Shown: positions 12,250 through 24,084 of the stretch, one piece after another
Numbering within the stretch: position 1 is the first letter of the stretch
How the letters are laid out: every line of letters begins with the position of its first letter
NCBI GenBank assembly: GCA_036362985.1
Contig: JAYGXS010000006.1
Span: 8,471,014-8,535,013, forward strand
Direction: 5' to 3'
Length of the DNA stretch: 64,000 bases
DNA from: Ligula intestinalis
Lineage: Eukaryota; Platyhelminthes; Cestoda; Diphyllobothriidea; Diphyllobothriidae
Program-made: the position numbers and the translations under genes
The notes under the pieces: generated by a model
What the model was told of the DNA's origin: nothing
Seen by the model: only the letters and a program-made list of their open reading frames with translations
The model's database searches: none

Positions 12250-12985
12250 CTGCATCTGCTCACCACCCAGAATAGTTTATTTATTTCATAACAATATTAA
12301 TGAAAATGCCTTGTGAGAATTTATCGTATACGCTTTTTTATCGTATGACAATTTCAATGGGAATTTTTGTAATGTCATGACGTACATGAGACAAGCCACT
12401 GTTATTTTGCCACTGAGTTTCTGAAAAAAAAAACGTGAAAACTTAAATGCAGAACTGTAAAGTGCTCTTTTATTATGAGTTGAGCAATGAATAGTTGGTT
12501 CGATACCTTACGCATTAGTTCAATTGAATAATTATGGTCAATTGACACATCTCAATACTTCGAACACCTCAGATACCAAAATTTGATAGGAAATGATTTG
12601 ATGCCACCTTTTAACTCAGTCACCCTTTTTGTAAAAATGCATTTCCCTGTAGATTTTTGTGGACTTGATCTTCATGACGTTGGGTTAGGCGGATGCTTTA
12701 TCGTGGCATGTGATTTTCTGGTGAACATGGAAAAGTATCCAGTAACATATCTTCATGGAACTGTCATTCACTACGAGATCAATCACCAGCAGTAGGCTTA
12801 ACTAACTAGTTTGCGTGTTGCACGGAATTTCGCAGCATTATTACCAAGCATTAAATACCTGGAAGATAAATTAATTAAGGGAAAAATAAATGCAGTTAGG
12901 CAGTCAACTTGCTGTCCCATATTGATGGATTCGACATGAGCAGCATAATCGGGCAATCCAAGTGTAATTAAACTCATGGTGTAAA
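12250..12985. other. AT-rich stretch, nothing recognised
   Basis: A 70-codon frame at 12583-12795 has no recognisable motif. No repeat shared with the rest of the window was seen. Confidence 0.4.
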
Positions 12986-12990
12986 GCGCA

Positions 12991-13083
12991 AAATCCGTAG
13001 CTCAAGTAGGTGGAACGTTTGCTTGCGTAAAATGCCTGTCTCCTATGGGGTTCGAATCCCTCCGAATAGCGTGAGTTTTTTTT
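12991..13083 (+). pseudogene. tRNA-derived pseudogene or SINE head with Pol III boxes and T8 terminator
   Basis: TAGCTCAAGTAGG at 12998-13010 fits the Pol III A box, and GGTTCGAATCC at 13049-13059 is a perfect B box. The order and spacing (about 50 bp) are those of a tRNA gene. A TTTGC/GTAAA anticodon-type stem is present, but its loop is only four bases, so the anticodon is damaged. The D stem has one mismatch and the acceptor ends do not pair. A run of eight T (13076-13083) follows directly, as a Pol III terminator would. The best reading is a decayed tRNA gene or the 5' head of a tRNA-derived SINE, not a working tRNA. A second copy was not found in the window. Confidence 0.5.
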
Positions 13084-13089
13084 CACAAT

Positions 13090-14270
13090 TGGGTAAACTA
13101 ACATAAATGCAATCCTCGGTGGAAGTGTAAATGCGGTCACATTCTACAAAGCTGATGACAAAAGTGTCAACATGGTTGCTATAGCTGAGGTAATCGTATG
13201 CCATCAAGCTATGTGACGCAAAGTGTAATTTCTCCTCATGGCTCATAGAACGCAAGGCATCATTTTAACTGTTGGAACGAATAGGCATAAGTAAAACGGA
13301 GGTGAGCACGTGCTCCACCCTCGTATAAAACAGGGAAGACCACATTTACAAAGTGAGCACTTTTCTGTGTGCTGAAATGCTATATGGAAAATCTTATCGA
13401 TAAACGTCATGGACGTGAGAGATCAGCACAATGCTTAAGGCAATGTCGAACTCATATGCAACATTGGCGATTGACCGATACGTATGGCGACAGCAAGAAA
13501 CGGCCTAAGCCCGATTCTACAATATCTACAAAATTCACAAAGGGAATATTCTTCGCCAACGAATCATATTAATCAAAGGAACTACAACCTACGCACTTGC
13601 ACACTTAATGTTAATAACGAAACAAAGAATCACTTTCGACACGCCTAAATCCAAAAATTCTGCATGTTCTGTGTTACAAAATAACCTACTTGCAGCGTTA
13701 TAATCAACGGGTTGATAAGGCGAACGACTGTGTGTTCGCTAATCGCCGTACTTATAGCCACTGTTGTCGTAAAACGTTACAAGTAACCCGTTTTCTCTAC
13801 CACATAACCAAACCAGACGTTATTGCAATATCTCTGACCGATTCTCAGACCAAGTGGTGCGTCTGCGGCCTTGTAAAAGAGTGCATATACACATAGTTTA
13901 AAGACCTTATCAAGGTGGCCATAAAAACTGGCACAGGATTCCAGGAAAGTCATCCAATTTAAGAGATTTAGGCTAGCAAAAATCGTGAAAACTTAACAAT
14001 GCTCAAGTGAATTGGATTTCAAGCCGTAAGTATGTAGAGTATTTTTTAGCAAAAATGTTTGGTTTAAGCGCGTATATGAACTGCTAGTTGCTTTAATTCC
14101 TGTTGACGATATTCGCTAGTCAATCACAGTTAGTAGGAGAACGAACAGTCCGTGGAAGACCGCAATTGTTGGATGCATTAAGTAAAACTCTTCGTTTACA
14201 CCTATGGAGCTTTTAATATATAAGCCTCAATTAGACGATGTATCATATACAATTGTTTTCTCCAGATTTA
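13090..14270. other. Non-coding, nothing recognised
   Basis: Short frames at 13369-13572 and 13690-13896 show no known motif and no copy elsewhere in the window. Confidence 0.4.
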
Positions 14271-14279
14271 AAAATGAAG

Positions 14280-14665
14280 CTGTTATTCTAAATTAACCAT
14301 TCTGATGATGAGAACTGGTACCACCATGTTGATAGTATGTTCATTCGCACGTATTTTGGTCTAAGTAGAGCTAGCCTCTCTTTTTTGGCTCACCATTATG
14401 TCACTAGATCAAGAATAATTACGTTTAGAGGCATGATGAGGTCTGATTTTAAGACCCCATATAGACGTTTATTGCTTATTTGTTATGTACGCATACTACG
14501 AAACAATTTTTTTCCAATACTCAGTTGCTCACATCGTACGTTCGAGATAAGGCCATCTATAACACATAAAAGAAGCCAATCAGTTTACCTGTCCATCAAC
14601 GCATACGCACAGATTTTAAAACCGCAGTGGTGTGCGTATTTGCTTGCAGATGTTTTGGTCTAAAA
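14280..14665 (+). repeat. Dispersed repeat family H, copy 1
   Basis: Aligns with 20430-20690 in the same orientation. Landmarks are CTGATGATGA.AACTG followed by GATATGTTYA-like and GGCTYACCATTRTGTCA-like blocks. A 108-codon frame spans 14337-14663, but the aligned frame in the second copy is not preserved, so coding is unlikely. Confidence 0.5.
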
Positions 14666-15329
14666 CATAGTAAATTAAAAGCGATAAGGACCTTGATGTC
14701 ATTCCTACTTTTCATTTTCCCCTGCATGCAAAAGTGGCTCTCCTCTGGTAATGACAGCGTTAATGCGCCGTTATATTGATTAGTTATTCCTCGTGCTATT
14801 TGTCCCACGCCTTTTCACTCCGCAACTCTAAGATCACAAGGAAGATACTGCTGCGACCATAAGTTTATGATTTAGATTAGTTATAGTCTTGAATAGCCAC
14901 CCATACATACGTAAATGTTTGATGCGCTATCAATTGGTTTAAGCGTAAGCACAAAAAATCCTTCGGTCATCAGTCTGAAAGTGTCCACGGGATATTGATG
15001 AAGTTATGGTTGGCAACTCGGGAACCTAGCCAAGGAACATGCTGATTATAGGCAAAAACATAAAGCAAGTTCAACGTTTACGGAAAAGAAAACTGAATAG
15101 GTACGTTGTTTCTAGAGACGATGAATTGAAGACCTTGATGCAAGAAAACATATAGAATGGCTCGAATGTCACTATAAATTATATTTTTATGTTTATTTGT
15201 GTTTGCTTGTTTATTTTTGTGTGTACAGAATCAACTACACCATTTTACTTTTTCGCTTTTTACTAAAGTGTGTCTAGTGACCAAGTTCTAGTGATAAATT
15301 TGTTAAGGTTGAGCACTTCCATCTAGCAA

Positions 15330-15425
15330 TTGGATCAAGTATCTTTTAAATCACACGAAAGGAATGTCGTCAGCAGACTGCTACGCATGGCATAAACACC
15401 CATATTGATAAACTACCATCAAAAT
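15330..15425 (+). pseudogene. Short Penelope-like fragment
   Basis: GTCGTCAGCAGACTGCTACG at 15366 aligns with GCTGTCAACAGTCTGCTACG at 6420, and the translation RNVVSRLLRMA matches the KR.vv..LlrRa block of PLE proteins. Too little flanking homology remains to extend it. Confidence 0.35.
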
Positions 15426-15429
15426 GTTA

Positions 15430-16680
15430 AATTTCCATTTTATTTTCACTAATTAGCAACATTTTTTCTTTCACTAACTTGAATATACTTTGAATGCTTT
15501 CCGAACTGTTAATCTCATATTATTAACATACAAGGTTTGTTTTTAGAAACGATCTTTTGAATGCTGGTGTCGGGACTTTGATATCAGAGGACGTCCAAGA
15601 AAAAACCTCAACTACTCCTTTGCTTCAAACGTGAGTTTACTGGACTTATGTGTTACTGACTACATTTAAGTTGCACCTACATCTGGTTTGTTGCGCATTT
15701 AACCTTGTTAATCAACGTTTAAATTGAAATCGAAATGCCTCCAGATTTTTGACTAAGACATATACTGGACGAAGTCCAAGTGGCGAGCTCAAACCATCGC
15801 TGTCTTTTTCTGCATCATCTGGTTGTAAAAAATGACATGCACATGGTATGCGCATTTTAAAATTTTCTTATAACTAATTTATATTTCTAGCTAGGTTATT
15901 AAGCTTAACTTGTCACAGTAACTGAGTGATCGGTGACTTCAGCTTTTTACAAAAGACCTATGGCTTGTTTAAACAGCACCATGCCAAATGAGTTCCCGAC
16001 CTTGCCGCTGTCTTATGGTTTGAACGTATTCTTATAAGAACAATGTGCAAGCCGATGACCTTGGCGTTCATGTTTCACAGATAAGCACCTCACTATCGTA
16101 CGGTCTGGTAAGTGGCGGCTGCCTTTGTTCAGACAGATATAGAAACCAAAAAAACTTGTGTTTATGGCCTTATTCACGATAATAACCATTGTTTTATCTT
16201 TCAAAATTGGACGGTAATTGCTTATAGTTTAAATTTCCTCTGAAGCAGTATAGACATTACCTCACTTCGATCGAAAATTTTATTTTGTTTCTCTTCCATG
16301 TAAGGTAAGCAACTGTTTTTAACATTCTGCCACTAAAATTAACTACGCACGTTAAATTAAGGAATGCCTTAGCCCTTCCACAAATATTTTCCCAGATGCT
16401 GAAAACATTTGCCCTGGCAACGCTTTAGAACGCTGTTAAAACGCACTGTTATTTATTACTTGGCGTGATGAAAACAAGCGGAATGTTTTACCATTAAATG
16501 CTCTATAATATTAACGCGCGATTAATTTATTACCTTCGCTAATATTTTTCTACTTAACAGAAAGCGTATGAGTTAGTTTTTAATGTGGTTGCCTAGGAAC
16601 GAGTCTAATTTAAACGTAAATGACATTAAGGCTGGTTAAAATACTATAAATGTATACCGTAAAATTTAAAATTGTTATAT
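15430..16680. other. AT-rich stretch, nothing recognised
   Basis: No frame with a recognisable motif and no clear internal repeat was seen. Confidence 0.4.
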
Positions 16681-16682
16681 TT

Positions 16683-16765
16683 AAACTGATGTCTACAAAC
16701 CAGGAAACATCTAGCTTATCTCCGAAGTGATAAGCACCGAGCTTTTCTAAATTTGAGCCGACAGT
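16683..16765 (+). repeat. Dispersed repeat family F, short copy
   Basis: CTGATGTCTACAAACCAGGA and a TCTCCGAAGTGAT block match 8487-8545. Only about 80 bp are shared. Confidence 0.5.
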
Positions 16766-17089
16766 ATTTTTTTGCGATCCATTTCCGTGGGATTTTATCA
16801 TTGTATACCACTCTGCTTTGGTTGTCTGCAATAACGATCATGAGGTCATACCTTTAGTACACACCTACCTTTTTGAATGCATGAACACAAGTTATTTGAC
16901 CTAAAACATCCCATAATGTCAATATTTGTCAAATGCGTCCAATTTGCCACATTTGCAATTCACCAACGTCAACACCTCTGCAAACGATGACAATAGGACG
17001 AAAAAAAGCAAAGCATCGAGCTGGATGGCAACAAGCAATGAAGCGTTAATCATTGAGACATATGTCCATTCCATGTTAACTGTCGAAAA

Positions 17090-19735
17090 ATTGCCACTTA
17101 ATTTTTAATAAAAGTGTTCACTAATTGGCACGTATGTTAAAAAGGTGCATAGTAAGTCAGCAGTTATTTTTCCTCAAGAGTAAACTTGAAAGTGATATTG
17201 AGTCGCGAATAATTACGCCACCAGAATTTCATACTTTTCGTTCGGACGGAAAATCCTTATCGAGCAGTAGAGGTAGTGGAGTGGCAGTCTGTGTAAACCA
17301 GCAATGGTACACAAATTGTAAGTCCCTATTTTCCTATTCAGATAAGTTAAAAGATGACATTGCTGTAGTCTGTAAGCCTCGATTTTTACAAAATTCTAAA
17401 AGCAGCATCTATGCTAGCATCTATATTCCCCACTTTGAATGCCAAAGCGCGTAAGGGCGTTTTTTTTATTTTTTTCCTTAAACTTGACCTATTGACCTGT
17501 GAATATGTTATTGTTTTGTGTGTTGACTTCCCCCGTGTGAATTTACGCCCACGTACATTGTTAGGTTTTGACGACCCAGGTCTTTCAACACTCGTTCTTA
17601 TGACCCCAATTGATCAGCGTTTGACGAATTTTCCTTAACTTTTTTGCCATCACAAATAGAGCGTCGTTGTCAGGGTCAAATCACACTGTTTTATTGGGTC
17701 TGCCAACCATGTATTGTGGTTTTAAGAAAGGACAGTTAGCAAATCTGAGAGGAAAACTGAAGGTTCGTGCCGTGTTCCCACAGAGTATATATTTCCTTCT
17801 GACCTACATATCTGAAAACCTTCCTGCACTTCTTGAACAATTTAACGCCGAGTCGTGCTCCAATTTTCTCACAATTTTTTCAAATGAAATTTTTACTTTA
17901 TTTTTTTCCCTTGATAATTTCATGGTTAGACGTGACATAATATCTTCACCCTATCTAAAAACGTTGAGACGCCAAAAAGTTATTGTTCTGAAAACTAGGT
18001 CTACGAGATAGACGAACGGGTGTGAACGTTCTAATAAAGCGTTAGATTTCCAGGATGAATGACCTTTTGTTAATTAAATTTACTTCTTCTGCATCTTCCT
18101 GTTCTCTCTCCTCGGATGAAATTTTAAAAGTCTTAAGTATCTCACTGGTCAACGCAGCAAACTAGCACATGTGCATGCTGACATAGATTGAGATCGTTGA
18201 AATACAGACTTTATTCACACTCCCACTGCCTTCCGTCTTCAGACAGACACCATTTCCTATTACCAACTGTCTTTGTTTCTGTGTCTCTGAAAGCAGTGAT
18301 AACACATCTTAAAAGTTTCGAGGTTCAACAGCTGCTGGAACAGAAAGGATCTAACTATTTCTCCTGCAATCCTGTTCTTTTTAGTTAGCACCTGCATTGG
18401 CAAACCTCATCAACTTGTCCTTCAAGAAGTATAACATTCCTGATGAGTGGCAATCAGTGAGAATCAATTTAATCCCGAAAAAACCTTCTCCTTCGGGTTA
18501 TATATCTTTTCGCCCGATTGCCTGCTCTTCTGCACTATTAAAACTTACTAAAACGAGTCACTTAAGACATCATCATCCCGTTTTTCTGCAATTTTCCCAA
18601 GCCCTTGCAATATGCGTATAAGGCTAGGCGTAGCACACTGTTATAATTTCAGTCCACTCTGCTCTTAGAGATTTACGTTAGGGCTACCGCGCATATGGCT
18701 GTGCTTTTCTTGACAAATCATCAAACTATAATCCGATCCCGCGCCATATACTTCTTAATAAAATCTCTGCATGCGGCTCTCACAGCTGGGCTGTGTCTTT
18801 CCTCGGGGACTATTTTACTTTCTGCACTCAATTCGTTCAGTGCGGAAAGCGAAAATCCATGGTCCCTCCCAACAACTGTGGAGTTCTTCTTGGGGCTATA
18901 TTATTTCCTCATCTTTTCTCCCTCCACACTGACAACCTACAATCACCAAACAAACGCTTGTTTGTTAAATATGCTGATGATATGGTTGTTGGTCATCCCT
19001 TGAAACGTTAGTCACATTTCCAAATACTTAACGATGACCTAGACCATGTGTCAACATTTTCGTTAGCAAATGGCCTTCTACTTAACGAGTTAAAGTCAGT
19101 TCAGTGCACTTTTGACTGCTACCCTCTCCTATTCCCTCTCCTATTCACATTCTGCACACCGAAGTATCCTCTTTTCGATACCTTGGTGTTAGACTAGCAT
19201 CCAACCTTACAATTTATCTATACAAAGAAGGCCTTTTTTTTATCAAAATCCGTAAATTTTACATTAAATCCGTCGCTTGCATACAAATAACACTTCGCAT
19301 GCCCTAATATGGCCTTTTGTAGATGCATGCTTTCTCCTTCTTATTCTTCACTGCTCTCCAGTTATTTTTCCAGCCTAACTTTAAAAAAGACGTAGTCATT
19401 TTGAAATAATGCTTTTAAATGCTCTCTTTAGCTGCCGGTAATTTCTGTGTTTTTTGTAGCTTACATTTTAATGCAGCGCCACTTTAAAACGGTCAATCAA
19501 TTTGGTGATCGCATCATTGATGAGGTCGCTCACCTTCTCTACTCTGAACTAATGACTGCGAAGTCTACCTGTCCCATGCGTCGAGGTTTCCGTCATATGT
19601 CTTGCCACACATCAGCATAGCAGCACTCGGCACTCCTATTCATAGCACACTACCTCACCTGTGAAGAAGCGGAAATCGAGAAGTTTAAAGCCGATCTCTC
19701 TCCAAAGTTGATGTGGATATCGTGTAAAAAATGAA
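17090..19735 (+). pseudogene. CR1-type non-LTR retrotransposon (LINE), decayed but nearly full ORF2
   Basis: Across frameshifts the translation follows an APE-endonuclease plus reverse-transcriptase ORF2. Endonuclease part: FHTFRSDGKSLSSSRGSGVA at 17230-17285, then DDIAVVCKPRF near 17360, and EYVIVLCVDFPRVN near 17510, corresponding to the II.GDFN.P..NW block. RT part: INLSFKKYNIPDEWQS at 18410 and INLIPKKPSPSGYISFRPIA at 18465 (the IPK...RPI motif). Near 18870-18990 come NNCGVLLGAILFPHLF and the catalytic KYADDMVVGHP, so the YxDD-type residues remain. The thumb ANGLLLNELKSVQ at about 19066 follows. A diffuse C-terminal segment runs to about 19.7 kb. CR1-type LINEs nick DNA with the APE domain and prime cDNA on the nick. 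Multiple frameshifts make this copy dead. No poly(A) or 3' microsatellite tail was seen. Confidence 0.8.
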
Positions 19736-19860
19736 TTGTGAGTATAACATGGCCTTTGATCTTTAACATGTCCCCTTATTTACCTTTGCTTTCCTCAAAT
19801 GGATCGTTTTTGCTAAAAGTTCAGTTTTTATAAATCCTTAATATAGCATTATTCTTTTGC

Positions 19861-20260
19861 AACTATGCCGGTGAACACATCATATGTTGTTGTGGAAAAC
19901 GGTAAATTTCGCTATTTTAAACCAAATCTTCAATCAGCAAATTGTCTGAAGTATCATTTAGCGTCCGCTTATTCAAGTGGACCGCATATAATCGATAGTC
20001 AGGAGTCGGCCAGTGGCGTCTATGCAAATAAGCTGATCCAACTTGTGTTTAAGGGGCGATTCATCGTGGCTGCATACGGATAAACAGGCATGCAAAGACA
20101 TGGTATTTATGCCGCGGGAGGTTCATGTTGTTTATTTGTATGAAGGATACAAACTTTTTCGTGAAATTTATTCTTTGTCAACCGCTGCAGCAGAAAAACG
20201 TAATACTTAAGACAATTTTAGGATGTTTATTTCAAGTGCCCATTTTTCGGAAATGCAATT
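19861..20260 (+). repeat. Dispersed repeat family F, longest copy
   Basis: The clearest copy, directly after the LINE. It keeps a 72-codon open frame (19865-20083, starting MPVNTSYVVVENGKFRYF) that is broken in the copies at 8.5-9.9 kb. No protein family is recognised, so the frame may be chance. Family F copies lie on the same strand at 8484, 8935, 9535 and 16683. Confidence 0.6.
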
Positions 20261-20429
20261 TATACAAATGGAAATGCCTGGAAGTTATTAATCTCACATG
20301 CGAAACCTCGTTTTTGACACTTTACTGTGTTTTGCTATATCCTTCAATAAGTTGATGCACCATGAAAAACACCATTTCCTAAGTATATGGCTGAAGCGGT
20401 TATATATTTTTTTTACATAAGCCTTCCTG

Positions 20430-20690
20430 ATGATGATAACTGCTACAACCGTATCGGCAGTTGATATGTTTACAGCTTTATGGCCGCACAGAGAAGCGAC
20501 CGTCTTTTGATTGGCTTACCATTGTGTCAACATATTAAGGAAGATAACGCTTTTAGGCAAAAACACTATAAAAAGATGCCACTAATGACATAAAGGCTTA
20601 AATGTGACAGATTAAACAACACGGGCATCAAAACAATTAGACACTGCATTGGTGAATTCCAAATTATTTAGGCAAATATGCGGCCAGGTT
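20430..20690 (+). repeat. Dispersed repeat family H, copy 2
   Basis: Starts at TCCTGATGATGATAACTGCT and aligns with 14280-14665 with several indels. It sits just downstream of family F, but in the first locus F (8.5-9.9 kb) and H (14.3 kb) are separated, so F and H are probably independent or parts of one broken element. Confidence 0.5.
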
Positions 20691-20699
20691 TTGCCACAT

Positions 20700-21540
20700 T
20701 TGCCCGGTAATTCCTTATTGATAATATTTTATGTTTAAATATTTTGCACTATCTTCTTGAGAGAGAGTGATGCGCTTTTTCTTAATTTTTTTGGCGCGTA
20801 TCTTAAATTCATCGTAAAATCAGGTAAAACACATAAAAAAGTAGCCATTCCGCTTCATTTTACACCAAAAATCGGCAGCAGATTTTGTGGGCAGATTTAC
20901 AAGTTTCTTAGCATAGGTTGATTACATTTGTATTGATTAGGAACTATCTGTCAGTTTTAATCTTTAGTTTCGCCCGCATTCAAAATTGGCTTCAATCTGG
21001 AACTTGCGGTCTTTCGTGCATTGAAATTCTCATATCTATTACCGGATTGCATCCGGCTCTTCACTTTGACGAGAAGATGTAAATATATGTAAGAACATGC
21101 ACAACCTGTTTTACCAAGTGGTGGACTAAAAAGTCCCTGTCAAACTGTATGCTTTTAGCTGCTAACTGTTTAATATATTAATTTAAGCGAGTAAGGATTG
21201 ATTATTCAGTCACTAATGTGAAACTGTCAACGGTTAAATTATGACGTTGCTGTTGTCATCATGACAAGATAGTCGTGAAACATGCAACTTGTAGGCAAAG
21301 AAAGTATTCAAACAAAAACGTATGTTAAATAGGCGACTGAAAATACACGTTTTTTTTCCAGTGACAAAAGACGAAAAACGTTGAAAAGGCAAACATTCTG
21401 TCAAATTTAAACACTTGAGTCAGGCAACTGGATGAATTGTCTAGGTTTGCCTTATATCTTTCAGTCTGTTGAAAATGGATGTCAGTATCCTCGTAGCGTG
21501 ATTATGTTCCCATAGTTATTTTTTATGATCATTTCTGAAG
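20700..21540. other. AT-rich stretch, nothing recognised
   Basis: No motif-bearing frame was seen. It lies just downstream of the 3' end of the minus-strand PLE and may include its decayed tail. Confidence 0.4.
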
Positions 21541-21559
21541 TCGTTAGTCTGGTGGTATT

Positions 21560-22830
21560 TTTTGCCTCCACACTAGGTAATTATGCAAAAAGTTCAATCA
21601 TCCTGCTTAAACAGCCAACTTGGCAAGTGTTCCTTAGCTCTGGTTGCCAATTGTCTTTGTGGGTGCCCTATTTAATTGCATCCAGAAGTTAATCTAAATT
21701 TGTAAACAAAATGTCAAGGAATAATTTGGCAATTGGAATCGGAAGGTTCTTTATCGAGTTACAAAATAATGAGCTCTTTCGCAAAAAAGGTTTCTTCAAT
21801 GGTGCAACGTTAGCGTTTCCTTATTGTGGTTAAGATCGTTTTGCCCTTTAAGGGCAACGATATGTAACCGGCCTAACTTGAAGCTAACTGTTTTATAAAC
21901 GTTTGCAGATTGGGTTTGTTACACTCGTCAATAAGCTGAGCTGGGCAACCACGCTTGAATAAAGTGTCCTTAAGGCTAGCAAGTTTTGCATTCAATCTAC
22001 GTTTTAAGCAGATGTTGTTAGTTCTCTAAAAAGAGGGTGCAAAATGACGAAGCTGTCGACTGTATTTGGACAAAACATCAATAATGTAAATACTATCCTT
22101 TCCATGTATTCTTATGGAAAATTTTGCGTGTTATGGAACCATCTATCTGTCTGCCATGTAAACGTCTAAGAAAGAAAACTGGTTTTCACGTTAAAATTCC
22201 ATTGTAAATTTCATTTTCAGATACCAGCAGTTCATTTTAAATAATAGTTACTTGACTTCCTTTGTGCTTTCCACAACCACAAAGAAATATTTCGCATACC
22301 CTCTAAAGAGTGTTGTCATTTTGAATGTGAAAGATAATTTTACTCGAGTTGAAACATTTAAATGTCTGCAAAGGTAGCACCAAGAGGACAACCCGCTGCC
22401 ACTCTGTCGACTTGTCTAAAAAATTGACATTTACATAGGAATTGGACATTGTTTGTACATAATTGTAAAAAGTCACGTTATATATTTGGGGAAAGACACG
22501 TTTCAAAAGCATATGCACAAATGACATCAATTGTCTCATCGAGAGGCACGTTTGTAAATAGTGACTCAGCGTCCAAGGATATCATATATTTTCCAGCAAT
22601 ATTTTCATGACTTATTCCATTGAAAAATTTAAAACTGTCTCTCAGTTTATATGCAGAGAATCTATTGTGAATAAATTCTAGTTATTTTAATAACTAATGC
22701 GATATTCTGTGAAATGTTGAATTGGACATGGCAAAATAGATCCAACGAGTGAATGCAGCTGATGAGAGCTCACCGAATTTATAGTTCCATTAAGTTCTGC
22801 TACATACGGAATTTTCAAATTTCTATCTGG
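21560..22830 (-). pseudogene. Penelope-like element (RT palm, linker, GIY-YIG remnant)
   Basis: Read on the minus strand the RT begins near 22800. Clear blocks are KLRDSFKFFNGISHENIAGK and LDAESLFTNVPLDETIDVIC (22670-22520), then NNVQFLCKCQFFRQVDRVAA with GCPLGATFADI near 22440-22360. The second catalytic YxDD block is not readable. FLDVYMADR follows near 22160, and finally QRLATRAKEHLPSWL, written here with its decayed start as QRQLATRAKEHLPSWLFKQ near 21600, the conserved T.R.L..R..EHlP.wl part of the GIY-YIG domain. The order matches the 10.5-12.2 kb PLE, but the sequences differ enough to be a separate subfamily or an old copy. Many frameshifts and stops; inactive. Confidence 0.8.
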
Positions 22831-23399
22831 GAAAAAGATGCTTCAAATTATCAAATGCTGCTTGTCGATGCATGCGCCAACAGCTTATACAGCGCGTAAG
22901 CCCGTAGATTAGTCGCTTGGTGCCGGAAGCTTTTGCTTCTTTTTATTCAGAGTAGTTGGTGAATAAACGCATTGGTAATTCAATCAGCAAATCTTTGAAC
23001 TTCTTTAAGTGTCGCTGCTGGAAAAAAACTAAATTTAAACAGAAAAACTAAAGCTTAAGTGAGTTTTCAGAGGATGACTGGATAAATCGAGCTGTGAAAA
23101 AGTGTCCGAAGAGTATAAGAGAATGAGAGATGTAAAAAATGCAGCCGTCCTTTCATCTCCGAAGTATAGCTTCAGATGCGTGACAAAAATCTAACCAATA
23201 ATTATACGATATCAGTTTGAACATGTTAAAGAAGAGTGTTTCAGTTTGACGACTAGTCGTTAGAGAAATGTCAAGCTATCTGAAAGGTGAAGGATGTATA
23301 GGCTTTTCTTCTTCCCGACTGCCTAATACATTTCCCACATACCATCTCACACTGCAAGGATGAAGTGGCCGTTATTCCTTACGGTTTGATTGAACAGTG

Positions 23400-24080
23400 A
23401 ATTTCAAATACTTTTCTACTTTTTTCAATACCAGAATAGCCATCAATAATCAACTTGCCTCAGCTTTATTTTCTAGCACTAAAATGCAGTGGTTCAAACA
23501 AGAAAGGAATACATCTTAAATTATCCACCTGAAAAGCTCATTTGTAGAAAGATAAAACAGTTGTTGGTAAGACGATAAAAACACAAATCGAACGGGAAGG
23601 TTCACCAAAAAAACATATTTTGAAATAAAAGATAGTGCAAGTTTTTTTCCTTCGACTAATGACCAGCCAAGTTTGCATCGGCCTCAGCCAATATGACTAA
23701 ATTGTGAATGGATCCACAAATACGGTTTTGCGTCCATAAAGACGTGGTAGCAAGGTTCTGCAGAAAACTGTGGAACGAAGTCTAGTCTTTCTAGAGGTGA
23801 TATGGAGAAATGAATATGTTAGGATGGCACAGCACTTGAACCGACACCCTTATCATTCTCCGGTCAAAACAGACAAATGAGCATGAAAAGAGGTAAGCGC
23901 ACGGTCACGAACAGGTGTGACCACAGATAATAACGCTGCCGAATTGTGCATTTCCTTGGGATGTGAGCCAGCATCTGGTAGCTGCCAAGATGGACCAATA
24001 AGGAGAAACAAAGTGGGCACGAACCGATTGCTTTGAAATGCGTGGGCGCACTCGGAAGGCGGAATTTGCAGCATGCAATA
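23400..24080 (+). repeat. Dispersed repeat family E, copy 2
   Basis: Aligns with 7380-7990 in the same orientation (landmarks given there). The purine-rich GAGAGAGAAATTGAGAG stretch near 24101 lies just beyond the shared part. Confidence 0.6.
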
Positions 24081-24084
24081 ACAC

